Positions 33,722 through 42,889 are shown, counted from the first letter of the stretch. The stretch is DNA of 64,000 nt from Sepiola atlantica (GCA_963556195.1 OY744531.1:50239700-50303699), one strand, 5' to 3'. Numbers and translations: made by a program. Notes: generated by a model not told the origin, from the sequence alone.

Positions 33722-33760
33722 TTCTCCTGACGAGATGATAGTCGAAAGAGCTCTAGAGAG
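33722..33760 (+). ncRNA. Hammerhead-ribozyme motif, family D, right arm
   Basis: Stem I TTCTC (33722-33726) pairs with GAGAG (33756-33760), one G-U. Core CTGACGA 33727-33733. Stem II GAT/GTC, with the preferred G-C pair at positions 10.1/11.1. GAAA 33744-33747. Stem III AG/CT with loop AGCT. Predicted cleavage is after A33755. All core nucleotides required by the CUGANGA...GAAA...UH pattern are present. Confidence 0.65.
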
Positions 33761-33815
33761 TTTTCCGCGAATCATTTTCAAAAGCATATATATATTGTAC
33801 CTCCAAACATTTGTT

Positions 33816-33863
<48 letters not shown>

Positions 33864-33944
33864 CAAATATAAACCAAAAGTAAACTTTAGTAGATAGAAC
33901 CTATTGTGAAAAGGTTAAGCTCAATATACGAGATAGAGCAATTA

Positions 33945-34271
33945 TAAAGATAGAAGAAATAAGAGTGATAAACATGTATGAATGTCCAACGGACAATTAC
34001 CATCTGGACAAACCCCATATCTTTTTTACACAAACTTTTTTTCACTCCATTTTTAATAATATTTTTCAAATGTTTGAACTTTGGCTTTTCCAAAGCCAAC
34101 TTATCTATCTGTATTTCTCCTCTGATGATAAGATTTCGATCTTTGAAAAGCCTTGGCTTAAGGAAAGAATAATAAACACTAGTCTATTACAGAATACACC
34201 TTGCATTGAACAATCGAAATTTGAAATAAATTTGGACATTCGTACATGCTTATCACTCTTATTTCTTCTAT

Positions 34272-34276
<5 letters not shown>
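33945..34276 (+). mobile_element. Element with 42-bp inverted ends, holding a hammerhead
   Basis: The ends AGATAGAAGAAATAAGAGTG (33948) and its complement near 34255-34275 form a ~42-bp inverted repeat. (TA)n lies immediately outside on the right and within 100 bp on the left. The 137-codon plus frame is not recognised as a protein. The interior carries the hammerhead at 34118-34164. Confidence 0.7.
34118..34164 (+). ncRNA. Hammerhead-ribozyme motif, family C
   Basis: Stem I TCCT (34118-34121) with AGGA (34161-34164). Core CTGATGA 34122-34128. Stem II AAGAT/ATCTT with a TTCG tetraloop, bracketed by a T-T mismatch at positions 10.1/11.1. GAAA 34145-34148. Stem III AAGC/GCTT with loop CTTG. 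Predicted cleavage is after A34160. The T-T pair at the base of stem II is unusual and could weaken activity. Confidence 0.6.

Positions 34277-34331
<55 letters not shown>
34277..34331. repeat. (TA)n microsatellite
   Basis: About 27 TA units between hammerhead families C and B. Confidence 0.95.
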
Positions 34332-34333
<2 letters not shown>

Positions 34334-34374
34334 ACATACAGACTGTTTCGCTGCATCACAGCTCTTCAGTGCGG
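34332..34374 (-). ncRNA. Hammerhead-ribozyme motif, family B, best preserved
   Basis: Minus strand, 43 nt: stem I CCGCA (34374-34370) pairs with TGTGG (34336-34332), one G-U. Core CTGAAGA. Stem II GCTG/CAGC with loop TGATG and a G-C pair at 10.1/11.1. GAAA. Stem III ACA/TGT with loop GTC. Cleavage-site A lies opposite T34337. Every invariant core base is present. The flank to about 34412 matches the repeat at 16770-16845. Confidence 0.7.
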
Positions 34375-34413
34375 CTAGACAAGCAAGTATTTTAAGACGA
34401 GATTGAAATATAA

Positions 34414-34424
<11 letters not shown>

Positions 34425-34454
<30 letters not shown>

Positions 34455-34475
34455 GGTGTGAGTGTCTGTGTGTGT
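34425..34475 (+). repeat. (TG)n microsatellite
   Basis: TG repeats following TA repeats. Confidence 0.9.
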
Positions 34476-35439
34476 ATGTACATATATAACTTGATAGATC
34501 CAAGTTGGATGTACGATACTTCACGGGAGTAACTGAAAAAGTTATGTGAAAACACATAAACCATCACTTCAGTTATATGTAATAATTTATTTCCTCTGCC
34601 TTTGGATGGGATCTTCAAACACAAACTAAACAATTTGATTTCACTTCCCCAAAAAGATAAGAGTTCACATCCGGTTTTGAAAAACGTTCTTCACAGCGCC
34701 TGTGAGAGGAGGGGGAAGGGGGAGGGGGAAAGGAAGAGAGAGGGGAGAGACTCTTCATTCATTTCTTCTTTTAGGAAAAGTTCAGTTTTTTTATATTCGT
34801 GATATAGATATAACTTCCTTTAATCGTTGATCTTGTCTAGATGGTGGTAGTATGTCTAAATACACTTTAAGGACTTTACAAGTAGGTGTGAATTCATTAG
34901 AGTACAATATTCTAAGGAAGTAGGACCTATCAGCTTTGAAAATCGGCATTCCAAATAATGGCTTTTACCTGAGATTGATTCGAAATAGACAGCTCTCCAT
35001 GAAGACAAACACAATGCACACTTTCTTGATTTAATGAACAAAAAATAAATTTTTAAATATCTGAAGCAAAGAAAAACAACAAAAAAAAGATGTTAGAGAT
35101 GAATAGAAATGGGCCAGGAAGTGAGGAAACTTGATGTTCTGAGTGCAATTTGATACTGCGGATGCACACACACGAGCGAGATGATGATTACTTAGAATGT
35201 GCGTATATCCAGGTGTGGTCAGGTTTACAGCAATAAGGTAAAAAGGAAGAGATAAAAAAAAGGAAAACGAAAAAAAAAAAAGGTAGCTGAGTGGTTTTCT
35301 TAATCAAATTTTGATTCTCTTTTTAAATGTCACCTGAAATCGGGCGTTGTTACCTTAGTTCTTCAATTATCTGCTTTGGGTGGATCTCCCTTTCTCAATT
35401 AAACCCGCCAAGGTTACTTCATACCAAAATGAGACTGGA
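34476..35439. other. Unassigned DNA
   Basis: Contains a short GGGGAA-rich patch at 34705-34750; no recognisable gene. Confidence 0.4.
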
Positions 35440-35740
35440 AGAGTCTAAGCCATTTTAGAGGATGGCTTGTTCTATGTCGATCTGATGTATAGTCCTGTGA
35501 TGGTCTAGGAGGTCCACCTTCCCAGGCTTTACCTTCCCGCCCTATAAGTGGAGGTTAGTTTATTGCTAATCGCCTGAGGCGCCCCTAATGGAGAATACCG
35601 ACGGGGCTGCCCAGGCAATTTTTATTTTCGGCTATAGTGCTCTTCCTCTAAAGCACTGGTTTCAAATCCCACTTTCCCGACCTTGTGTCACATTTCCCCA
35701 CCGTGGGGGGGGGGAGATAAATAAATCCCCTCTCGATTCG
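35440..35740 (+). mobile_element. U2-SINE body, head lost or diverged
   Basis: Carries the long-subfamily middle and tail: AGTCCTGTGATGG, TAGGAGGTCCACC, TTCCCAGGCTTTACC, TAGTTTATTGCTAATCGCC, GAGGCGCCCC, ACCGACGGGGCTGCCCAGG, CACTTTCCCGACCTTG. The U2 head is not legible; the 5' part near 35440-35490 is diverged. Confidence 0.75.
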
Positions 35741-36343
35741 ACCCTTAAAAATGTGCACATAACATTTACACTATTTATACAATATTAATCAATATCAATA
35801 AATCAAAATGAATAAACGCGAAAGTCCATTTTCTACACTAATGGTAAAGTAAACACACCCTAGTTCAAGTTAATTCAACTTGACACAATATTTTTTTATA
35901 TACTGCTCATGTATATGCGATATCAGTAAAAAGGTTAACTAATTTGCATATTGATTTAAAAACAGAAATTTTATTAACTATTATTTGTTATTGTCTTGTT
36001 TTTTAAATGCAATGATTGTTTTAATTTTAATATAACAAATAGTTGTTTTGCAATATTGTTTTATTTCCTGGACAAATATTTAGCATTTGTGTCAAATGTT
36101 CTTTTCTTTAGAGCCCCCTCCCCCGACGACCATGATTTTCAACTAGTTGCGATCTATTTCGAAATTGCAAGTGAACAAGCAAATTGATTTCTTGTTTTAT
36201 TTTCCTTTCTTTACAGTCACATTTAAAAGATAAATAAATTTGTATTGGAATTACCAAAATATTAATGTTTATCTATCTATATGAATAAATAAGAAAGGAT
36301 TTGTTTGTGGTTTCGAACCAATTTATGCATGACATTTTTATTA
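35741..36343. other. Unassigned AT-rich DNA
   Basis: No gene or family recognised. Confidence 0.4.
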
Positions 36344-36475
36344 TCTATATATAAATACGATAGCGTGTGTGTTCGTGTGTCACGCTTCCGGCAAAAGCTC
36401 TGCGCATGCGTGCCTCACCTAGATTTTGAAAAACATTCAAGTCGCCTAATTTTCGAAATATTTTCAAGTATTTCC

Positions 36476-36548
36476 CTTTGGCGCAACGGTTAGCGATGTA
36501 GTATTTTTGACTTCGGCCCGACTGGTTTATAGTTCGATCCCAACCAAC
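36476..36548 (+). other. tRNA-like segment inside the Helitron
   Basis: TTGGCGCAACGGTTAGCG resembles an A box and its surroundings, and ATAGTTCGATCCC about 45 nt on resembles a B box. A second copy at 37438-37510 has few differences. Whether it drives pol III transcription is unknown. A cloverleaf is only partly convincing. Confidence 0.55.
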
Positions 36549-36590
36549 CTCTCAGATTTTTTTTCTACATTTCGAAGGGAATGGGGAAGA

Positions 36591-37306
36591 AAGAAATAAT
36601 TATGCTCCACCACTGTTTTCGCTAATATTTGTATACATGTTAAATAATGTCTCAATAAGTAAAGTAAGAAGAGAAATAATTATGCTCCGCCATTGTTTTC
36701 ACTTATATTTGTATACATATTAAATAACGTCTCAATAAGTAAAGTAAAAAGAGAAATAATTATGCTCCACCACTGTTTTAACTAATGTTTGTATACATGT
36801 TAAATAACGTCTCAATAAGTAAAGCAAGAAGAGAAATAATTATGCTCTGCCATTGTTTTCACTAAAATTTGTATACATGTTAAATCACGTCTAAATAAGT
36901 AAAGTTAGAAGAGAAATTATTATGCTCCGCCATTGTTTTCACTTATATTTGTATACATGTTAAATAACGTATCAATAATTAAAGTAAGAAGAGAAATAAT
37001 TATGCTCCACCACTGTTTTCACTAATATTTGTATACATATTGAATAACGTCACAATCAGTAAAATTAAAGGAATAAATAACTATGCTCTGCCATTGTTCC
37101 ACTAACATTTGTATACATATAAAATAACGTCTCAATAAGTAAATTAAGAAGAGAAATAATTATGCTCCGCCATTGTTTTCACTAATATTTGTATACATGT
37201 TAAATAAGTCTAAATAAGTAAAGTAAGAAGAGAAATAATTATGCTTCCCCATTGTTTTAACTAATATTTGTATACACGTTAAATAACGTCTCAATAAGTA
37301 AAGTAA
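36591..37306 (+). repeat. 80-bp tandem array, nine copies
   Basis: Each unit starts near TTATGCTCCRCC and includes TTTGTATACATGTTAAATA and CTCAATAAGTAAAG. The TATGCTCC marker falls at 36601, 36681, 36761, 36841, 36921, 37001, 37082, 37161 and 37240. Central minisatellites are common in non-autonomous Helitrons. Confidence 0.9.
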
Positions 37307-37675
37307 GATCTATATATTAATACGATAGTGTGTGTGTTCGTGTGTCACGCTTCTGGCAAAAGCTCTGCGCATGCGTGCCGCACCTAGATTTTTAAAAACA
37401 TTCAACTCGACTAATTTTCGAAACACTTTTAAGTATTTCCCTTTGGTGCAACGGTTAGCGACATAGTATTTTTGACTTCGGCCTGACTGGTTTATAGTTC
37501 GATCCCAACCAACCTCTAAGATGTTTTTTCTACATTTCGAGGGGAAGGGGAAGAGAGGTAGGGAGGGGACGACCGGGAAGACACATATTAATACAATAGT
37601 GTGTGCGATTTTGTGTGTCATGCTTACATCAAAAGCAACGACCTTCCGAATCTTTGTATTCTACTCATGAATTGG

Positions 37676-38056
37676 CTTGGCCTTTTGGCTAAGATCAAAG
37701 TGTAGTATCTGTTCCGATGGATATTGCACTCCATAGACTGGTATTGTCTTGGCCTTTGAGGCTTGATTTACGCCGGTCTATGGGTCTGTCCTGTGCAGTT
37801 CTAGGAGGTCCACCCTCCCAGGCTTCGCCTCCCCTCTTTGGGGAGGAGTAAGTTTATTGCTTACTGCCTGGGGCGCCCCTACCGGGGAATGCCTACGGGG
37901 CTGCCCAGGCAATTTTTTATGGCCAGAGTGCTCACCTTCTCGAGCGCTGACCTTTCAAACCCCACTTTCCCGACCCGACCTTGGGTCACATCTTACTTGT
38001 GGGAGTAAGATAAGACTGGCCTTGTGCCTAACTCCTGGAGAGGAGTAAATAAATAT
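37676..38056 (+). mobile_element. U2-headed SINE, long subfamily, full length with TSD
   Basis: 381 bp. The head CTTGGCCTTTTGGCTAAGAT then CAAAGTGTAGTATCTGTTCC is the U2 snRNA 5' domain. Next comes GACTGGTATTG, which resembles the 3' stem-loop region of U2 (CCTGGTATTG), so the head may be an internally deleted U2 copy. The body has GTCTGTCCTGTGCAG, GGAGGTCCACC, GGGGAGGAGTAAGTTTATTG, CTGCCCAGGCAATTTTT, CCCGACCCGACCTTGG and the tail GGAGAGGAGTAAATAAATAT. TCATGAATTGG occurs at 37665-37675 and 38057-38067, a perfect 11-bp target-site duplication. Sequence is close to the 28809 copy across its length, so the family was recently active. Confidence 0.92.
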
Positions 38057-38370
38057 TCATGAATTGGAGCCAAATTTAATTTAATCGAAAACATTTACAA
38101 AGTAAGGTTTAGTCGTCGAAATAATACCTTCACTAGAAATATTGTACATAAAAAAGTTTTGTAAATTGTTTCATGTATTGTTCATTTTTAAAAAATAAAT
38201 ATACAAGTCTAAATCTTATCATATTTTATTCAAACATGTATAGGTTAGGAACAAGATAATTAGTATTAAAAACATAATTTCCTGTAATTTACACGGGTCC
38301 CGCTAGTTTAGTTTTAAATTAATGTTTCAAGTATTTCAAGTAGAGAACTTTGCGAAGTGATAGTGAGCTA

Positions 38371-38410
<40 letters not shown>

Positions 38411-38413
<3 letters not shown>

Positions 38414-39777
38414 GATGACCCCAAAAAAACGGGCCCCAAATCTAATTAGACCCTGTTTCTTAGTGTTTCGTTCGAATGAAATGAATTTTGGGGCATAACT
38501 AATTTATTATATTCACAACATCATATCAAAACACTAGGGTATTTGGCCTTTTTTTCTCTGTTCTACAGCATGTGTTCTAGATGGACTCATTTTAGCTCCG
38601 TGTATTTCTTGAGGCGCAGAACAAAGTTGTCCATGACGTTCTTACAGACTGAATTGGAAATGACTCTCATCTCCTCCCTGATTGCTTCCTTGAGTTCCAT
38701 GATGGTTCTGGGTTTCCTTGCGTACATTCTGTCCTTAAGATAGCCCCAAAGGAAATAATCTGGGGGGCTTAGGTCCGGGCTATTGGGTGGCCACTCAAAA
38801 TTAGTCTTGAGACTGATTACTCGGCCTCCGAAGTTCTCTTTCATCCAATCTCAGGACAGGTTTGAAGTGTGAGAACTTGCTCCATCTTGCTGGAACCAGA
38901 ACTTGCTCATGAGCGACGGGTAGAGGGTCTGGAGCTCACTCTTGAAGGTTTTGAGGACTTCCACATACCGCTCCTTGGTGACTGTCACTGCTGCGCCAGA
39001 TTCTTTGATGAAGATTGGTCCGATGATGCCTCTGACCGAGATTGCAGCCCACACCGTGCAATAAAGAGAGTGCAGGGGCTTGGTGGCTACTTCATTGGGT
39101 CTGGAGGACCCCCAGAAGACATTTGTCTTGGAGTTCGCTATTCTGTCAAGATGGAAGTGGGCTTCATCTGAGGTCCAAAGGAGGTTAAGGAAACCTGGTG
39201 TCTCCTCGATCTTATCGAGCATCTTGACTGCCATAGCGTTCCTCTGCTTCTTGTCTGAGGCTGTAAGGGTCTGCAACGTCTGTATTCTGTATGGGTAAGC
39301 CATGATATTGTTCACCAGCACTCTCCTGCAAGTCTCACAGGAGATACCGAGGGACTGACTTCGCTTACTCACAGAGCGTTTCGGACTCTCCTGGAGAGAC
39401 TCTCTCACACTTTCGACCAGCTCGGCTGTCCGCTTCTTGGGACGTGCCGAGTGGCTTGGACGGTTCTCACTGGCAGCGTTGAAGTTCTCCACGGTCCCAC
39501 ACTTCTCGAAGTGGTCCACCCAGTTCTGAATTCTGCTTTTGGGTGGAGCCTTTTCACATCCGAACTGATGCATGAAACTGTCCTGGGTTTTCTTAAACGA
39601 GCCTGTCTTGTAGTAAAATTTAACACAGTGTATTCTTTGTCCCAGCTCCTACTGAGATCTTGGTGTACTCACGGTCGTTGATTCTGCCATGTCCTGTAAA
39701 ATAAGGGCAATTGGTGAATAAATAAAGGAGATATCACATAAAGTGTACACGGGGCCGGTTTTTTTTAAGTCACCCTG
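38411..39777 (-). mobile_element. DD41D Tc1/mariner-superfamily transposon, nearly intact
   Basis: The terminal inverted repeats of 27 bp start CAGGATGACCCC (38411) and CAGGGTGACTTA (inward from 39777) and agree at 22 of 27 positions. Both ends lie in TA-rich DNA, as expected for TA-targeting elements. The element is 1367 bp and holds one transposase frame on the minus strand (38587-39690). Because the frame has only two nonsense codons, the insertion appears young. Confidence 0.9.
38587..39690 (-). pseudogene. DD41D transposase with two in-frame stops
   Basis: ATG at 39690-39688 opens a 367-codon frame that runs to 38587 with no frameshift. Nonsense codons are a TAG at codon 14 (39649-39651) and a TGA at codon 280 (38851-38853). 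N-terminal helix-turn-helix region: QFGCEKAPPKSRIQNWVDHF. Catalytic residues: D175 in WTSDEAHFHL, D269 in FQQDGASSHT and D311 in SPDLSPPDYFLW. 41 residues separate the second and third, hence DD41D, a spacing known from the rosa and Visitor (VS) groups. A transcript would yield only truncated protein unless stops are read through. Plus-strand frames across it are shadows. Confidence 0.88.
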
Positions 39778-39922
39778 TATATATATATATTATTTCATGT
39801 ATCCACATAAAATGTTATAATGAGATATAATATTTTATGTGTCGATTTTCAGTATTTACTTCAACAGTGCTCAATACGTGAGTAGAGCTAGGTATTAAGT
39901 TATGAAAATATATTTATAGCAA

Positions 39923-39977
39923 TTTAGCTACACAGAGGCATCCGCGTTTCATCCGTGTAAGGAATTGTCAGGCTAAA
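39923..39977 (-). ncRNA. Hammerhead-like motif, family A, left repeat
   Basis: Minus strand: stem I TTTAGC/GCTAAA (6 bp), core CTGACAA (one core change, G8 to A), stem II TCC/GGA inside a T-T mismatch, GAAA, stem III 7 bp (ACGCGGA/TCTGTGT with two G-U), then A. Compared with the 41185 copy, stem III pairs differ but remain paired. Confidence 0.55.
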
Positions 39978-40239
39978 ATTCATGGAGTTTATGTTGCCAT
40001 GTGTTTTATATATATACGTGGTGTTTAGGCTAACTAGTTAACCAATCGGATTCTTTGTTATTCCTTCCCACATGTTAATTTTTCCATTAGCCAATCGGTG
40101 GCCTTCCACAAACAAAGGTTCTGTTGATTTTACTTCTGTTGATGTTACTTCCTATTCTATTGTTCCGTAACTAATCCCCTGCAAAAAATATTCAATAAAA
40201 ATAACCTAAAACTGTCCTACAGCTGCTGCAAAAACTTAG

Positions 40240-40845
40240 AAATGATAATTAAGGCACACAATAACAAAATACTAAAGGAGAACAGTAGATAAAAAATTAT
40301 AACAAATTGCATAAAAAGTAACCAATATAGCAAAAATAACCACTACAAATAGTAATAACCGAAACCCTAATAGCAATCACCCAAATAGAAATGAAAAAGT
40401 TAGTAATGAAGAGAAAAGCTGTAACTGCATAACTTGTACACTTTGCCCACTACAAAATAAATGCCTAACCAAAAGTATTGTATACCAAGCCACAATATTT
40501 GCCAAAGAAAAACCGAATAACAAGAAGTACTACATAGGTATGACCTCCCTAGATTTTGAAACCAGATATTACGACCACAACAGCACATTTAAAAACAAAA
40601 AAATGCCAAATAAAAATAGCACTAGCAAACCATTACTGAGGGCTAAAGAAAGCGGACGCTCACCAATAATTGAATGGAAAATAGTACGACAAACCAGTAC
40701 ATGTAGAAATTTAGACGACTCGTGTAGATTATGTCAGAATGAGAAATATGAAATCTTAAACTTTACAGATCCCTAAAACCTATTAAACAGTAGAAATAAA
40801 ATAGCAAACAACTGCTTACACAGTATAAATGTTACTTTAGGTTAA
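40240..40845 (+). pseudogene. PLE C-terminus with GIY-YIG endonuclease
   Basis: Starts with remnants of KAHNNKILKENS in one frame. After frame changes it reads CNCITCTLCPLQNKCLTK, a Cys-rich CxC..CPL..KC motif, then KKYYIGMTSLDFETRYYDHN, the GIY-YIG core with YYIG and the catalytic arginine (ETRYYDH). It continues through EWKIVRQT and CRLCQNEKYEILNF. The open part from 40540 ends at 40776. This matches the Zn-knuckle-plus-GIY-YIG end of Neptune/Nematis-type PLEs. Frameshifts upstream and absence of RT show it is dead. Confidence 0.85.
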
Positions 40846-41184
40846 CAATGCATAATAAATAAATAAACAATGAAATAAATAAAGAACTAAACCAAACAAA
40901 CGCCTAAAAATAGAAATACAAACATGCGCGTGTTAAAATAAGGTCACCTATTATTTCAACACAACAAAGAAACAGGCATGGGCCACCCTATAGAAAACAG
41001 AACACTAGAAAAACAAGTAAATAAGTAAAATCAACAGAACCTTTGTTTGTGAGAAGCCCAACGATTGACTAATGGAAAAATTAACTCGTGGGAGGGAATA
41101 ACAAAGAATCTGATTGGTTAACTAGCTAGACTAAACACCATGTGTATATAAAAAACACCAGGCAACACAAACTCCATGCATTTT

Positions 41185-41233
41185 AGCCTAACGATTCCCT
41201 ATGGGGATGCAACACAGAAGCCTCTGTGTAGCT
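41185..41233 (+). ncRNA. Hammerhead-like motif, family A, right repeat
   Basis: Stem I AGC/GCT, core CTAACGA (G5 to A), stem II TCCC/GGGA inside a T-T mismatch, GCAA instead of GAAA, stem III ACACAGA/TCTGTGT (7 bp perfect) with loop AGCC, then A. The core is dead but helix III is intact. Confidence 0.5.
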
Positions 41234-41618
41234 TCACCTGTGTGAAAATATATGCTTTTGAATATACTTTCTATTCTTTATATATAGCAACCTTTTCAAA
41301 GTGAAAGCTCGATGATTGTTAACATACATGTATAATAAAACAGAGCATATATAAAGAACTCTATCAATGGAGATGAATTCGATGAGAGATGTTTGTTTTG
41401 GGGATTTTTGTTTGTTGCATCACTATGTATGTTTCTGATTGGGAACTTTCTGGTTTTCTGATGAGTCCATGGAAGAAAAATCCGGGATTGCCATACACAT
41501 ATCTGTTGTTCTTCTGTTGAACGAAGTGGATCCGTAATTGTACCAAGATTTTTTGTTTTGAAAAAAAAATGATTTGTAGGAGGAATAAAATCTTGGTCTT
41601 TGAAATGTAGCAAAATGT

Positions 41619-41669
<51 letters not shown>

Positions 41670-41756
41670 TGTTATTGTTTATCATCTATATTATTCCTTC
41701 TTAAAAAAGATCTTTAGAAGTTAGTTTGAATTTTTTACTTTTATTTTTACCTCTGC

Positions 41757-42696
41757 CAAAACGAAGGTTATGTTTTCGGTTCAATTTATTTGCCACTATG
41801 TTTTTTTGTTTGTGTACAGCCTGGTGTGAACATCGCTTGATCAATCGTCACCAAACTTGGTCAAAATATCGCTCAAGGTTTGATTTAGAACTGATTTAAT
41901 TTGTGATATCTACGTCAGAATACAAGGTCAAGGTTAAGGTTATGGAAAAGGTGAACGTCTCACTTTTGGCGATAACTTTGGTTCTGTTCATCATAGAGAC
42001 TCGCTGCTTGGTCCATATTGTAGCCAATGAAATCCAGCATTTTATATGTATATTCCACTTTTATTCACCACAAACAAAGCATATTATCACTAAGACGTAA
42101 GTAGCTATAGTAGTTAAGGGCCAGATTTAATATGGCATCCGAAGTATGGGAAGGTATTTGTTCACATTATATTCAAATTTCTGCATGTTGGTAGAGTCGG
42201 GGAAACAGGAAGCAGGAAGCAGGAAGAAGGAAGGGAATTCCAAATGCAAGCAGTCTGAGGAAAGAAGCTATTAGAGTAGAAAATTTTCCAGCATCTGGGG
42301 ACTTTTACAGTGAAAGGATGGCATTTTGCAGCTAGTCGATTTGGTTGAGAGTATTTACGTTGACCTTGCCCTTTGACCTTGAAAAGTTAGGGCATGGTTG
42401 AAATTTTGATGGAATTTCAATTCCGATTTTTCCACATTTGATGTATGGGTTTAAGGCTCTTTGATAACAGTACCCACCATGCAAAATTTTAGTCTGATCA
42501 GATAAATAGTTTTTGAATTATCGACATTTCCATGGCATAACTTCGGGAATACTTCATACAATATGGAAAAGTATAACTTAGATATAACTTTGGCCCATCC
42601 TTACATTGTCAGACAGAGGTAAACTGTCTCACAATAGCCTTATGTTTATGTTTTAAATATTATTTCGCCCGAGCAATACCAGGCAGATCAAGCTAG
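41757..42696 (+). mobile_element. Helitron-like element interrupted by a LINE-B end
   Basis: Starts with CTGCCAAAACGAAGGTTATG and a T/G-rich stretch near 41800, then AGCCTGGTGTGAACATCG and CACCAAACTTGGTCAAAATA, a layout frequent in animal Helitron-type repeats. It continues past the LINE-B insertion with CTTTGACCTTGAAAAG. It ends GCCCGAGCAATACCAGG and CTAG (42693-42696) followed by T. The 5' boundary is uncertain. Confidence 0.6.
42050..42360 (-). mobile_element. LINE-B 3' end
   Basis: Minus-strand copy of the LINE-B tail and C-terminal coding (TTTATTCACCACAAACAAAG, then GGGGAAACAGGAAGCAGG, TGAGGAAAGAAGCTATTAGAG, CAGCATCTGGGGAC), inserted inside the surrounding Helitron-like element. Confidence 0.75.
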
Positions 42697-42889
42697 TTGC
42701 TAATATAATGTTAATAATTACAATTTCTAAGAAAGATTTTGCTTTCAATATGAGAATTGAAAAGGTGTTAAAAATAGGGAAGAAAGTGACAGCAAGGGAA
42801 TTGAAGCAGCAGTCTAACATCATTTATGCAAATTAATCATCAATTTTAGACTTACTTAAGAAATATTTCAGATGTTTTTTTTATGTTTA

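Larger units (their letters stand above)
33471..33788. mobile_element. Inverted-repeat element with one hammerhead per arm
   Basis: 80-bp arms (33471-33550 and 33708-33788) are inverted copies starting and ending with GCTTTTGAAAATGATTCG. The ~155-bp centre has a poly-G run. Each arm contains a hammerhead motif pointing outward. Resembles a pair of PLE or retrozyme-type terminal repeats with the interior lost. Confidence 0.7.
36344..38306 (+). mobile_element. Non-autonomous Helitron with both ends
   Basis: Starts with TCTATATATAAATACG directly after an A (36343) and ends with a small hairpin (TGTA/TACA), CGGGTCCCG and CTAG at 38303-38306, followed by T. This fits Helitron insertion between A and T with 5'-TC and CTRR-3' ends. 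It contains a tRNA-like segment, nine 80-bp tandem repeats, a second 5' end at 37309 (also after A), part of a third near 37586, and an inserted U2-SINE. It has no Rep/helicase coding sequence. Confidence 0.8.
39787..41290 (+). mobile_element. PLE-A remnant: inverted terminal repeats around a GIY-YIG domain
   Basis: 39787-40145 and about 41030-41290 are inverted copies: TTAGCTACACAGAGGC against GAAGCCTCTGTGTAGC, CCAATCGGATTCTTTG against CAAAGAATCTGATTGG, and AACAAAGGTTCTGTTGAT against ATCAACAGAACCTTTGTTTG. Between them lies the C-terminal part of a PLE protein. Inverted partial terminal repeats are a known PLE arrangement. Both repeats hold hammerhead-type motifs. The reverse transcriptase is missing. 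Confidence 0.8.

Noticed and set aside
36476..36548. A tRNA gene
   Set aside because: A and B boxes are recognisable but the cloverleaf arms do not pair convincingly, and the segment is duplicated within a Helitron.
37676..37720. A functional U2 snRNA gene
   Set aside because: Only the first ~40 nt match. The Sm site and most of U2 are missing, and the match is followed by SINE body and a TSD.
38869..39298. Plus-strand frames over the mariner
   Set aside because: They are antisense shadows of the DD41D transposase, whose motifs are on the minus strand.
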